NCBI RefSeq assembly: GCF_019393635.1 | Contig: NC_057863.1 | Coordinates: 622,847,791-622,911,790 of the forward strand | Length of the DNA stretch: 64,000 nt | Direction of reading: 5' to 3' | Origin: Dromiciops gliroides | Lineage: Eukaryota > Chordata > Mammalia > Microbiotheria > Microbiotheriidae | Part shown: in pieces, positions 21,691 through 33,097 of the stretch | Layout of the letters: each line of letters opens with the position of its first letter | Numbering within the stretch: the stretch's first letter is position 1 | Program-made: the position numbers and the translations under genes | The notes under the pieces: model-generated | The model's database searches: none | What the model was told of the DNA's origin: nothing | The model's input: the letters and a program-made list of their open reading frames with translations, nothing else

Positions 21691-22060
21691 TGACATGAGT
21701 TTATTAAGAACTTACCATGTGTTAGGCACTGGGCTACCTGCCAAGGATGCAAAGCAAGAGAAAAACAGTGCCTGCCCCCAGGAACTCCCATTCTTCTCTG
21801 GGGAATACAACACGTTCACAGATAAGTAAATACAGGATAGGAGTTAGAGATTTAAAAAATGGTGGCGGGCGGGGCCTCCGATAACACCTGGGGTGATTAT
21901 AAAGGATCCTTTGAAGGTGTTTGAACTCAGCCTAAGTAACCTGGGGGTTCTAGGAAGAAGATGTGTGGCATCAGCGACAGCCAGCGCAAAGTCTCAGAGG
22001 CAGGAGATAGAATAGGAAATGGCAAATAGGCCAGTGGAGAGAGAGACCTGACAGTGAAGT
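21690..22060 (-). repeat. L2 LINE fragment
   Basis: Reversed L2: TTATTAAGAACTTACCATGT, GTTAGGCACTGGGC, then GGTGTTTGAACTCAGCC and GAAATGGCAAATAGGCCAGT from further 5'. Confidence 0.7.
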
Positions 22061-22838
22061 GGGTGGTTAGGGAGTGATAAATACTATATGAGGATGATCC
22101 ACAAGATGGATCATCATGCACAGATAACTGAGATTCAACTCCCCTATGTAAAGCTGCATTTGGGCTTTCTTCGTTGCCTGGGGTTTTTTTTAGTCAAGAT
22201 ATCTACTTTTTCAGAGTGGGATCACCCACTGTGTGGATTCCTTTTTTCTTATTCTAGTCCAGTACAATGGGAGCTGGTCTGGGTGAGGCCCCAGAGACAG
22301 TCTCCTCAACAGAGACGATCTCATCTAGCAACTCCCCAAAGCCCTTTGAACTGATGTGGTAGCCTGGGGGTGTGATGCCAACCTGAAGACCCGACCTGGG
22401 TGATGGAGCCTCCCTACTGGCATCCTCTGCCTCCTTATGCCTAAGGAACAGCAACCAGGGGAAAGTAGGGAGGGACAGAATCCTGCCTGGCTTTGTGGAG
22501 GAGATGGAATAGACCCAATGGATTGCCTTCCCAGGACTTGGACCTCAGGACTGTCTCTTTAGATCCGTGGATGGGCTACTGACCAAGGGGCCACAGCCTA
22601 GACTCAACACAAGGAGAGGGGTCTGAGAACTAGACTCTGGAAGCTCAGAGCAACCTTCAGTGCCAACTGAGACCCCTTGTCTGTAACCTCAAGATCATGA
22701 GCTCCTTTGGGAGTGATGGATGAAAACGAGGCAGTGGGTGGCACTGGGTCAGAAGAGCTGTACCTGGGGGCAATGGGCAGGGGGCTTCAGCTTATGGAGT
22801 CTGACCTGGAAGGGAGCTTAGAGACCATTTAGTCCAGG
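22060..22838. other. Intergenic, unique
   Basis: No open frame of note, no repeat recognised apart from short simple runs. Confidence 0.5.
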
Positions 22839-23215
22839 GTCTCTTAACCCAGAATGGACTCTGGAATAGATTTCAGGGGTCCTGTGAATCTGGATGGGGG
22901 AAACGACATCTTGATTTTCACTAACTTGTAAAATTGAACATTTCTTTCTATTATCAATGTAAAAAACAACAATGAGGGGCAGCTAGGTGGCACAGTGGAT
23001 AAAGCACTGGCCTTGGATTCAGGAGGACCTGAGTTCAAATCCAGCCTCATACACTTGACACAACTAGCTGTGTGACCCTGGGCAAGTCACTTAACCCTTA
23101 TTGCCCTGCAAAACAAACAAACAAAAAACAATGACATTATTCTGAGAAGGGATCCATGGGTTTTAACCACCAAAGGGGTCCATAGCCCACACAAAGGGTA
23201 AAAACCCCTCATCCA
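22838..23215 (+). mobile_element. hAT-like DNA element split by a SINE
   Basis: CAGGGTCTCTTAACCCAGAA at one end and AAAAACCCCT(CATCC) at the other, with GGGTCCATAGCCCACA near it. The SINE (plus) occupies 22976-23125 and both sides carry ACAACAATGA-type duplications. Confidence 0.7.
22976..23125 (+). repeat. tRNA-derived SINE
   Basis: Plus copy with tail CAAACAAACAAAAAAC; inserted in the hAT-like element. Confidence 0.92.
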
Positions 23216-23454
23216 GTTCATGATGCTATTTTACAAAGAAAGAAACTGAGGTTCAGAGGGAGTGAACTGATACCCCCAAGATCACATTGGCTCACCCCTC
23301 TAGGTCTCAATTTCTTCATCAGCACTCTTCTGAGACCTCAGTTTCTTCCTCTCTAAAATGGGGGATGCTATTATTAATAGCATCTACCTCACAAGGCTGT
23401 CATGAGGACAAAGTGAGATAACCTATGTTAAGTGTTTTACAAACCTTAAAGTAT

Positions 23455-23795
23455 TATAGAAATATTTGTTATACAGTAATAATAATTAGTAGTAGTTGTA
23501 TAAATATTACGAGTTTTATTATTACTATTAGTTGTTATTGAAGTGTAGTAGTACTAGTAGGAGGAGGTGGTTATTAGTGGTGGTGATAGTAGTAGTAGTA
23601 GTAGTAGTAATAAGTGGAAGAGGGGTAGTCATAGTAGTAGTAACCATAGTAGAAGTAGTGGTAGTAGTAGTTGGGTAGTAGTAACAGTAGTGGTAGTAGT
23701 ACTAGTAACAATAGTAACAGAAGGAAGAGGAGTAGGAGTACAGTAAGAGTAGTAGTAGTGGTGGTTGGTGGTATTAGTAATAGTACTAGATGACC
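23455..23795 (+). repeat. Degenerate (TAG)n / (AGT)n trinucleotide field
   Basis: About 340 bases dominated by AGT/GTA/AAT triplets with scattered GGA and ACA interruptions, so an old, decayed microsatellite. MIR-like sequence precedes it (23290-23450). Confidence 0.9.
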
Positions 23796-23974
23796 TCTAA
23801 AATTCTTTTCAGCTCTAAAGGTATGATTCTATGATCTTTGGATGGGAACAGACTGAATAAAAATGGCTAACATGGAGTTCAGACCCAAGATAAATGAGAT
23901 AAGGCTGCTTTTAACAACACTACATTCCAGGGTCTTGAAAGAACTAGTATAGAGCAGGGGTAAATGTTTATTAT

Positions 23975-24125
23975 TTATTTATTTATTTTAGTGAGGCAAT
24001 GGGGGTTAAGTGACTTGCCCAGGGTCACACAGCTAGTAAGTGTCAAGTGTCTGAGGCCGGATTTGAACTCAGGTACTCCTGACTCCAAGGCCAGTGCTCT
24101 ATCCACTGCGCCATCTAGCTGCCCC
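23975..24125 (-). repeat. tRNA-derived SINE
   Basis: Flanked by TAAATGTTTATTA at 23961 and 24126. Confidence 0.93.
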
Positions 24126-24139
24126 GTAAATGTTTATTA

Positions 24140-24320
24140 ACCAGTTTATCTCCAAAAAATCCCAACTGTACCTGTGATCCACTTTTAAGTTTGTTCTGCA
24201 GTATGGACTTTCTCAAGTCTAGACAATCCACCAAACAATACATCAAACCCTGATTTAGCCTTCGCTGATTTCCAAGGTGCAAATGATCACACTGAAAAGG
24301 CAACAATCCACTCTTCCAAG
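24140..24320 (+). repeat. Unassigned interspersed repeat, copy 3 of 3
   Basis: CTGATTTCCAAGGTGCAAAT and GATCACACTGAAAAGG match the copy near 10005. Confidence 0.55.
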
Positions 24321-24496
24321 CAGGTATGAGTTGGCTCCAGCACTTCCTGTGAGATATGACTGCTGAGCTACCATCTTTGAAAAGTCAAGGGGAACGGGAG
24401 CAGTCCTATGAGATTAGAGTCAAGCAATTTCCAAAAACAAGGCAGAGGATGGAGTTTGTAAATTAGAAGCCAGTGAGCTTGACTTGGATTTCTGTC

Positions 24497-24986
24497 AAAA
24501 TCCTAGGAGAAGGGGCAGCTAGGTGGCTCAGTGGATAAAGCACCGGCCTTGGATTCAGGAGTACCTGAGTTCAAATCCGGCCTCAGACACTTGACACTTA
24601 CTAGCTGTGTGACCCTGGGCAAGTCACTTAACCCCCATTGCCCTGCAAAAAAAAAAAAAAATCCTAGGAGAAGGGGCAGCTAGGTGGCGCAGTGGTTAAA
24701 GCACCGGCCCTGGAATCAGGAGGACCTGAGTTCAAATCCGGCCTCAGACACTTGACACTTACTAGCTGTGTGACCCTGGGCAAGTCACTTAACCCCCATT
24801 GCCTAAAAAAAAAAAAAAAAAATCCTAGGAGAAGGGGGCAGCTAGGTGGCGCAGTGGATAGAGCACAGGCCCTGGATTCAGGAGGACTTGAGTTCAAATC
24901 CAGCCTCAGACACTTGACACTTACTAGCTGTGTGACCTTGTATAACCCCAGTTGCCTCACCAAAAAAAAAAAAAAATCCTAGGAGA
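24497..24986 (+). repeat. Stack of three SINEs at one target site
   Basis: Three plus-strand copies (24512-24657, 24673-24818, 24834-24972) are separated and bounded by four near-perfect copies of AAAATCCTAGGAGAA (24497, 24658, 24819, 24973). The SINEs differ in head, tail wording (CCATTGCCCTGC, CCATTGCCT, CAGTTGCCTCACC) and an internal deletion in the third, so they look like separate insertions rather than one duplicated copy. Confidence 0.95.
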
Positions 24987-24989
24987 ACT

Positions 24990-26010
24990 TAGTAAATGGT
25001 TGAGTTTTTTGAACATTCTGAAAGGAAAGTGGTGATCGGAAGGAGTCAGTTTAGTTTCATTATGAAGTGGGCGTTTCTACAAAAGCATCTTTTATGAGAA
25101 AACATAAGGCTTCTTGAAATCCTCCTTGGGGAAACCAATCAGTGAGTTACCAGGGAGTGCACTGGGCATACAGCTTTGAGGTTCTCTGCAGTGTTGTCCA
25201 GTGGAGTGACCATTGAATTGGGTATGCTGGACTTTTCAACACTCCTGGGTTCAAATCCTGGCTCTGTCATCTAATACCTGATTATCTTTGGGCAAGTTGT
25301 GTGAATTCCACATCTGGGAGTTCTCCGTATTAAACTCTGTCCACAGCAAAATGAGTGACCATGTTCTATGAATGTGAAGGAGGTCAGGGTAGGCGGGGGT
25401 AGGGTCCCAAATATGGGGTGGGGCTAGAGTCACAGACTTTCTATTTCCATTATTTTGAGTAACATTTCAAATCATATCCCTAGCTAAGAGGGCTAGCAGA
25501 GAGCCAGAAGACCTGGGTTCAAGTCTCACCTCTCACACACTGGCAATGTAAGCCCTCAGTGTCCTAAGGCAGCTCTGTAAGACTATAAATTGTAAAGAGC
25601 CAGAGCTACATTGTCAGAAGAAATTTCCTCATCTGGGAGTTCCCTATATTAACGAAATCAGGTCTATTCCCCATCCCTATCCTTTTTGTAGCTAAATTTC
25701 CAAACTGGCCAGAGCTACTGGAGGCCACTAGTAAACATGAAGGGTCTCCACTTTTGCAGGATGAGCGATCTCTGGTGGTCAATAGGGGTACAACAGCTTT
25801 GGTTTTTTAGGAAGTCTATGACCCCAGTCACCAGATCAATTTTGATGGAACCACTGTTTGAAGGCTTAAGAATAACACTTTCTGGCGTTCAAATCAGATA
25901 TTGCACTTTCTCTTTAGATAATTAAAATAGTGACAGAATGCCTTTCTTTGGGCTTAAAGGAGGTGACGTGCCCAACATGGATCGTTTACCCCATCAGTTA
26001 ACCTGTGTCA
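24990..26010. other. Intergenic
   Basis: MIR-like remnants at 25190-25300 and 25490-25640. Otherwise unrecognised. Confidence 0.5.
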
Positions 26011-26014
26011 CGTG

Positions 26015-27500
26015 TAGTCAATCAATAAACATTTATTAAGCACCTACTGTGTGCCAGGCACTGTGCTAAACTATGAGGATACAAAGAAAGGCAAAAGCCA
26101 GTTCCTGCTCTCAAAGAGTTCATAATCTAATGGAGGAGATAATATGCAAAAATCTATGTACAAACAAGCTGTATACAGGTGATAATCAACAGAAAGTAGG
26201 CACTAGAACTAAGAAGGATCATGAAGGGCAACCAAGTGGTTCAGTGGACAGAGCACTGGAGCTGGAGTCAGGAAGACTTATCTTCCTGACACTATCCATG
26301 TGACACTGGGCAAGTCACTTAATCCTGTTTGCCTCAGTTTCTTTGCCTGTAAAATGAACTAGAGAAGGAAATGGCAAACCACTCCAGTATCTCTGCCAAG
26401 AAAATCCCAAATGGATCACAAAGAGACAGACACAACTGAAAAACGACTGAACAGAAGGTGGGATTTTAGCCAGCGCTTGAAGGTAGCCAGAGAAGCTGAG
26501 AAGGGAGAGAATTCCAAGCATGGGGGACCACCAGGGAAAACGCCTCATGTTGGGAGATGGAATGTCTTTTAGGAATGGCAAAAAGGCCAGTCACTGGATC
26601 ACAGAGTGTGTAGGAGGTGGGGGCTGTAAGGTGTAAGAAAACTGGAAAGGGAGGGGAGGTCATCTTATGAAGGGCTTTGGATACCAGAGGGTTTTATATT
26701 TTATCCTGGAAGTGATAAGGAACTACTGGCGTTTGTTGAGTGGGGATGACATGGTCAGACCTGCATTTTGGGAAGATCAGTTTGGCAGCTGAATGGAGGA
26801 TGGCCTGGCATGGAGAGAGACGTGAGGGAGACCAACCAGCAGGCTATTGCAATGGTCCAGGCGTGAAGTGATAAGGGCCTGCACTGGGGGATGGCAGTGT
26901 CAGAGGAGAGAAGGGGGTGTATACAAGAAACGTTATGAAGGTAAAATTGACAGGACTTGGCAACAGGATAGGTATTAGGAGTGAGAGAAAGTGAAGATTT
27001 GAGGAAGACCCCAAAGTTTTGGTGACTGGATGAATAGGAAGATGGTAATAAGTAACAACAGTAATAAGAAAGTTACAAAGAGGGAAGAGTTTTGGGGGAA
27101 AGATGAATTCAGTTTTGGGCATGTTGAGTTTAAGTTGTCTGCAGGACATCTGGTTCAATATGTCTAAGAGGCGGTTGGATATGAGACTAGAGGCCAGAAG
27201 AGAGTTTAGGGCAGGATAAATAAATCTGAGGATCAACATAGAGATGATCATTGAAACTATGGGATTCTGAAGAGATCAACAAATGAGATAGAATAGAGGT
27301 AGAAGAGAAGAGGACCCAAAACTGAGTTCTGTGGGCACCCACAGTTATTCAGTTATTTACCTAGATAAAGATCCAACAAAAGAGACTAGGTAGGAGGAGA
27401 ATTAGAAGAAAGTGAGAGTATCAAAGAGAAGGTGATCAACAAAGCCAAAGGCCACAGAGAGGTCAAGAAGGATGAGGACTGAGAAAAGGCTATTTCAATT
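26015..27500 (-). mobile_element. L2 LINE, 1.3 kb, with reverse-transcriptase remnants
   Basis: The longest L2 copy here. On the minus strand 26844-27251 reads CRQLKLNMPKTEFIFPP and later blocks of the CR1/L2-clade ORF2. The 3' end (TTTATTAAGCACCTACTGTG) is at 26025. A long-tail SINE (26225-26455, plus) interrupts it. Confidence 0.85.
26225..26455 (+). repeat. Long-tail tRNA-derived SINE within L2
   Basis: AAGGGCAACCAAGTGGTTCA head and ATCACAAAGAGACAGACACA tail; shortened in the middle. Confidence 0.85.
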
Positions 27501-27554
27501 AGTGAAAACAATTAGAGAGAATAGTGGTATGTCCCCAGTTGGGAGTGGGGGAAT

Positions 27555-27716
27555 GTTTGTTTTTTGTTTCTTTGTTTTTTGCGGGGCAATGAGGGCTAAG
27601 TGACTTGCCCAGGGTCACACAGTTAGTAAGTGTCAAGTGTCTGAGGCTGGATTTGAACTCAGGTACTCCTGAATTCAGGGCCGGTGCTCTATCCACTGTG
27701 CCACCTAGCTGCCCCC
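27555..27716 (-). repeat. tRNA-derived SINE
   Basis: Flanked by GGGGGAATGTTT at 27546 and 27717. Confidence 0.93.
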
Positions 27717-27743
27717 TGGGGGAATGTTTTAAAACTATATCTG

Positions 27744-27900
27744 GGGGTAGATAGGTGGTGCAGTGGATAAAGCACCGGCCCTGGATTCAGGAGGGCCTGA
27801 GTTCAAATCCGGCCTCAGACACTTGACACTTACTAGCTGTGTGACCCTGGGCAAGTCACTTAACCCCCATTGCCCCGCCAAAACCCCCAAACAACCCCCC
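27744..27900 (+). repeat. tRNA-derived SINE
   Basis: Plus copy with tail CCCCGCCAAAACCCCCAAAC; ACTATATCTG flanks it on both sides (27733 and 27902). Confidence 0.92.
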
Positions 27901-28225
27901 CTACTATATCTGCTTATCCTTCCTAAGAGCTAATCAGATTTGGCTGATAATCATTGGGAAATACACTGGTGGGGGCCTGTGAGCAACCATGGTACTAGAA
28001 ACCTCAACCCCCTCAGAGTTACTCTCAGAACCATGAATATCAGTAGAGGTTGCTGCACTTTGTTTTGGGGCAACTCCACTGGCAGGAAGGCTAGAAGTGG
28101 AATGCATATAGAAGGAGGCCATGTTTCGATTAGTGTGAGCAGAATTTCTGTGTCCTATGCAAAAGCAGAGAGAGGGATTCAAAAGCCCTTCCATCAGCAG
28201 TCATTCATTAAGATGTGTGGTTAGA
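27900..28225. other. Unassigned sequence with opposing short ORFs
   Basis: Frames of 94 codons (+, 27940-28224) and 86 codons (-, 27934-28194) overlap. Neither resembles a family I know. It may be an old repeat. Confidence 0.35.
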
Positions 28226-28227
28226 GG

Positions 28228-28373
28228 GGTAGCTAGGTGACTCAGTGGATAGAACACGGGCCCTGGAGTCAGGAGGACCTGAGTTCAAATCCAGCCTCAG
28301 ACACTTAACACTTACTAGCTGTGTGACCCTGGGCAAGTCACTTAACCCCAATTGCCTCAAAAAATAAAAAAAA
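28228..28373 (+). repeat. tRNA-derived SINE
   Basis: Flanked by AAGATGTGTGGTTAG (28210) and AAGATGCGTGGTTAG (28373). Confidence 0.93.
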
Positions 28374-28500
28374 AGATGCGTGGTTAGGGAGAAGGGTCAG
28401 AAGCAGCAGCTTCTTCTCCTTGCTTCTCTCAGTTCTCAGAGCATCCAGAAGGTGGCACCAAAGGCTGGTTTTTGCCTGGGATAGAATACCAATAGAAACC

Positions 28501-28528
28501 TGTGTGTGTGTGTGTGTGTGTGTGTGTT
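28501..28528 (+). repeat. (TG)n microsatellite
   Basis: Fourteen TG units. Confidence 0.98.
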
Positions 28529-28913
28529 TCCATCCCCAATTTCGGGGTTCTAATTTGAGCCCATGAAATTTTGGAAGGGAGGTTTGTCTTGTTCAATCAA
28601 GGAAGCGTGTTGCAGTGGAAAGACCAGTGAATTTATACTGGGATCCTTGAATCCTATCTCTATAACTAACAGCTGTTTGACCTTGGGCCAATCACGACCT
28701 CATCTGTAAAATAAGAGTATTGGACTAGGTGACCTCTAAGATCCCTTCACTCCCTAAATCTAGGATACTATCGACCCCCTACCCCTTACCCCAAGGTAGA
28801 ATTACTTGATTTTGAGTCCTAAGAGGTCAGGGATCATATCTTATTTATTGTTGTATCAAGATAATATATTTTTAAAAAACCACTTTACAAATCTTAAAAT
28901 ACTACGTATGTGG

Positions 28914-29060
28914 AGGCAGCTAGGTGGCGCAGTGGATAGAGCACCGGCCCTGGAGTCAGGAGTACCTGGGTTCAAATCCGGCCTCAGACACTTAACACAT
29001 ACTTACTGACTGTGTGACCCTGGGCAAGTCACTTAACCCCAATTGCCTCACTAAAAAAAA
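28914..29060 (+). repeat. tRNA-derived SINE
   Basis: Flanked by AAATACTACGTATGT (28898) and AAATACTATGTATGT (29061). Confidence 0.93.
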
Positions 29061-29175
29061 AAAATACTATGTATGTGCTATTATTATTGTTAATATTCAT
29101 CCCCAGCTCCTAGGAGTTGTATATGGTAAGACAATTAATATGTATTCATTGAAGGTGCAATTGAAGGACTGGGGA

Positions 29176-29276
29176 GTTGTGGGATGGGATGGGATAGGAA
29201 TGGATGGAATGGAATGGAATGGAATAGGAAGAGATAAGATGGAATAGGAAGGGATGGGATGGGATGAGATGGGAAC
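29176..29276 (+). repeat. Pentameric (GGGAT/GGAAT)n repeat
   Basis: About 100 bases of five-base units: GGGAT, GGAAT, GGATA and variants. The composition resembles human satellite III units, but the array is short. Confidence 0.92.
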
Positions 29277-29299
29277 CACATCTTCCTTGCCCTGGGGAT

Positions 29300-29870
29300 C
29301 ACAGCGGAAAAGACACTGGTTCTGGTATCAGGGGACCTATGTTAAAACTCCACTGCTGCTACTTACTGCTTCTATAACCTTGGGCTGATCAGTCATAGAA
29401 GTTCTCTGGGCCTGAGTTTCTGCATCTGTAACATGAGGTGAGCTGGGAGTTGGACATGATGACCTCTGAACTCACCTCCAGCTCTTGAGCATCCAAAGCA
29501 TGATGATTTCCAAGTCAATAGATATTTATCTTTAGCTTTAAACTCCTTGAATGCTTGCTTGGGGGACTTTGTTGTCCACTATGATTTTGACAATAAAAAC
29601 CACTCTTGGTCAAAGTAAGATTGTATCTACACTTAAACTCTGTGTTCAAGCTGGAGGGAAAAATATTGTTTTGTATTTTAGATGAATTGGAATTCACTCA
29701 TGATTCAAACAGTGCGGCCTTGTGGAATTAATGTGGATATGTGGATAGGGGGTCCAAGGAGTTGGGTTCAAGTCCCAGCTCAGCTACTGGGTGTGACCTT
29801 GGCCAAGTGACTTAACCCCTCTGGGCCTCAGATTCTTCCTCTGTAAAAATGAGGAGATGGGGGGGGGCGG
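29300..29870. other. Intergenic, MIR-like remnants
   Basis: 29300-29480 and 29700-29860 are MIR-like (AACCTTGGGCTGATCA, GACCTTGGCCAAGTGACTTA). The middle is unrecognised. Confidence 0.55.
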
Positions 29871-29871
29871 G

Positions 29872-30023
29872 CGCAGCTAGGTGGCACAGTGGATAGAGCA
29901 CTGGCCCTGGAGTCAGGAGGACCTGAGTTCAAATCTGTCCTCAGACATTTGACACTTACTAGCTGTGTGACCCTGGGCAAGTCACTTAACCCCAATTGCC
30001 TCACCAAAGACAAACAAACAAAC
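29872..30023 (+). repeat. tRNA-derived SINE
   Basis: Flanked by AAAAATGAGGAGATG (29846) and AAAAATGAGGGGATG (30026), with a GGGGGGGCGGGC run at the 5' junction. Confidence 0.92.
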
Positions 30024-30059
30024 AAAAAAATGAGGGGATGAATTGAATGAGCTCTACGA

Positions 30060-30900
30060 TTGGCTCTGTGATAGTAGATTTAGAGTCAGAAGTCATCTAC
30101 TCCAACTCCCTCATTTTTATAAAGGAAGAAGGTGAAATGGAAAGGGAAAAATACTCACCCAAGGTCACACAGCTAGCTGGCCAGGCTTAGAACTAGGGCT
30201 CAAAGTCTGGTCTCTTGACTCCTAGGCTCTTCCCTTCATATCACACTGTGTCCACTCCATGTGAAGGTTTGGGTTCTCTTGGTCTGGTGTCATGGGGCCA
30301 ATGGTACTTTCCTTGAAGGCAGAGACAAATGTGCCCTCAGTAAAAACCCTCTTGACTGGGAAGAAGTGAGCTGAAGGGATCTGAGCCTCTGGATGCTGCC
30401 CCATGGCTTAGCAGTCTATGTAGGGAATTCTGTAATGGAGCAAAATGGGTTCAAATCCTGATTCCGCTAAACATTACAGTCGCTTAACCGCTTTAGGCCT
30501 CAGTTTCCTCATTTGTAAAATAAGGGGGTTGGACCTGATGACCTCTGGCTTTCCAGCTCCAGATCTATGATGCATGGCTTGGGTTTGAATCATGATTGTT
30601 ACTTGTGAGACCTTGGATAAGTCTTTCTTCCCTGTTCTGGGTCTCAGTTTCCACTTCTGTAAAATAAGAGGGTAGATGACCTTGGACAAGTCACTTAACC
30701 CTCATTGCCCCGCCAAAACCAAAAAGCTTCATGGAGGCTTTGGACATGGTGCCATGTCATGCTGGGCCACAGTTGAGCGATTTCATGTTGTTCTGTGTTG
30801 TGTCAGAAAAAGTATGCTGGACCTGGATTTGAGAGTCCTGGGTTCAAATCCTGACTTTGGTATAAGCTGTGTTTACATGGTGAGACTTAGTTTCCCCTGC
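30060..30900. other. Intergenic, chain of MIR-like remnants and a SINE stub
   Basis: MIR-like at 30070-30230, 30430-30570 and 30580-30680. At 30680-30725 only the end of a tRNA-SINE (GACAAGTCACTTAACCCTCA) is joined onto the MIR-like text, perhaps by recombination. Confidence 0.5.
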
Positions 30901-30902
30901 TA

Positions 30903-31030
30903 TAAAATCAATTGATCAATCAATAAGCATTTATTAGGTACCTACTATGTGCCAGTCACTGTGCTAAGTGCTAGGAATATAAAAAGAAGCAAAAGATAGT
31001 CCCTACCCTCAAGGAGTTTACAATCTACAA
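30903..31030 (-). repeat. L2 LINE 3' end
   Basis: AATCAATAAGCATTTATTAG ... CAAGGAGTTTACAATCTACA. Confidence 0.8.
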
Positions 31031-31039
31031 TGGGGATAT

Positions 31040-32790
31040 TAATGTAAATACCTCATAGGGTGACTCTAAGGAAAAGGATTTCATAAACTTTAAAGCACTA
31101 GACAATGATGCTTATTGTTCTTTTGGAGTTCAATGTTCAAATGAAAGGCAGTGCGCTACATCGGACAGAACACTGGCCTTGGAGACAAGAAGACCTGCAT
31201 TCAAAGGCTTCTAGAGAGGGTGGTCCAAGTGTGTTTGGACATGCCGGCACACTCTGGGGCAAGAATGATCGTTGGCCGGGCCCATGCCAGACCCACACTC
31301 TGCAAGCCAATGCCCAGGTTCAAGTGCCCCTTCTGACACCTTACTGGCTGGGTGAACCTGGGGCAAGTCACAACCTCTCAGGGCCCCAGGCAACAATCTG
31401 AGACTGTAAGTTGTAGATCTAAATTGCAATGAAATGATAGGAAAACTCCAAAAAAAAGTTAACATGCAGCTGCCTCATTCTGGGTATGTGAGAAGGGCAT
31501 ATACATTCCTTGAGTCTTATCAGTCATTTACACTCTGGTGTGAATGAGTCTAAGAACCTTCCTCCCCCTCCATATGTTTTTATGGAGCATAATATGTGGG
31601 GCCTACCAGGGTGTAGTGGGTACTGGGTATTGCCAAGTGGGGGAACGTTGTGAAGGAAAGGGAAGTTGTTCTGAGTAAAACTAGAATTCAGAAGCATTGC
31701 CCCTACGTAGCATAGGACCCTATTGTGTTGAGAACAGTCTTCCCCCTCCAACTTGTACAGAGCCAAATCTGCTCCATGACGCTGGGGTCAGTACACTGAG
31801 CTTGTTTACTGCTCCGGAGGACCGGGTCCCCCAGCCGCCAAAGCTACCCAGGCTCCGGTCACAGGACTGACAGGAAGGGACAGAACTTCTGGGGTGTTTT
31901 CACACAAACAACACCTCGGCTTATCAGGCTGAATGAGGCCTGGCCTGGGGCTGGGGCCAAGGAGTGATGTCAGTGCCCACTTAGGCCTCATGACTCCAGG
32001 GAGACCAGCATCTCTTCTCTCCCAACAAAGGGAAACTTTGAATGGCACCAGGACCCTTGTAACTGCTCTCTGTGTAGATCCTGTCATGGGTAGTCACCTA
32101 TCTTTCCTGGAGACTAGGGACAGAGACCGGAAGGAGCCTCATGGGCTAAGCCCCCAGCTCTGGAGAGAGAGACAGAGAGACAGAGAACAAGAGAGACAGA
32201 GAGAACAAGAGAGACAGAGACAGAGACGGAGAGAGACAGAGAGACAGAGACAGAGACAGAGAGAGACAGAGAGACAGAGAGAGACAGACAGAGAGAGAGA
32301 CAGAGACAGAGAGAGAGACAGAGAGACAGACAGAGACAGAGACAGAGACAGAGACAGAGAGAGAGAGAACAGTACGGAGGTATTCTGAGAGGGAGATCAG
32401 GTCACCCACCTCCCCTGAGCAACTGGCACATAGTGGTCGGTCAGTAAACTAGCATTTATTAAGCACCCACTGGGGCCCCGGGCCTGTACTACTTCTTCCC
32501 CCTGGTCTAGGACCAACAGGTCAGGGCCCTTTCTCAGAAGGAGTCCAAAGTTGCTAGAGAGACTTTAGAATTCAATGCTCAAGGCTGAGGCAGTTGAGCT
32601 TAGAGTATCACCCAGGTGTCCCAAGGGGCTGAGGAAAACATTTCTGGGTGTCAGGCAGCTTTGGAGTTGGCTAGATGTCCTCTAACATTTCTTCCAGTGT
32701 TACACCATTCTATGTTCCTACTACCCCAGGTTCAGAGCCCTCTGTGAGTCTAATACTCCCCAAACTACAATAGTTCATGAATTCTCTCCT
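31040..32790. other. Intergenic with (GAGACA)n
   Basis: Mostly unrecognised. 32162-32368 is an imperfect GAGACA/GAGAGACA repeat of about 200 bases, which keeps a frame open on each strand by composition only. 32430-32480 is a short L2 end. Confidence 0.6.
32162..32368 (+). repeat. (GAGACA)n purine repeat
   Basis: GAGACAGAGAGACAGAGACA-type units with AACA interruptions. Confidence 0.95.
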
Positions 32791-33097
32791 GGTGTGTTTA
32801 TTTTATTTTTATTTATTCATCTCTCTCTCTCTCTTCATTCATTGATTCATTTATCCATCCATTTATTTATTCATTTATCTATTTGTTTAGTCATTCATTT
32901 ATTTTTTATTATGTAAAACATTACCATATTTGTCATTTTGTACAAGAAAACTTGATTAAAAGAAAATAAATGAAAGAAAGTGAAAAATAGCATGCTTCAC
33001 TATCAATATCAGTTCTTTCTTTGGAGGTGGATAGTATGCTTCATCATTAGTTCTTTGGGATTGTCTTGGATCATTGTATTGTTAAGAAAAGCCAAGT

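Noticed and set aside
24497-24986. CRISPR-like array (15-bp repeat, ~146-bp spacing)
   Set aside because: The spacers are SINE copies and the repeats are target-site duplications in a vertebrate genome.
31933-32388. 151-codon frame with Arg/Asp/Glu repeats
   Set aside because: Created by (GAGACA)n; the opposite strand is open as well.
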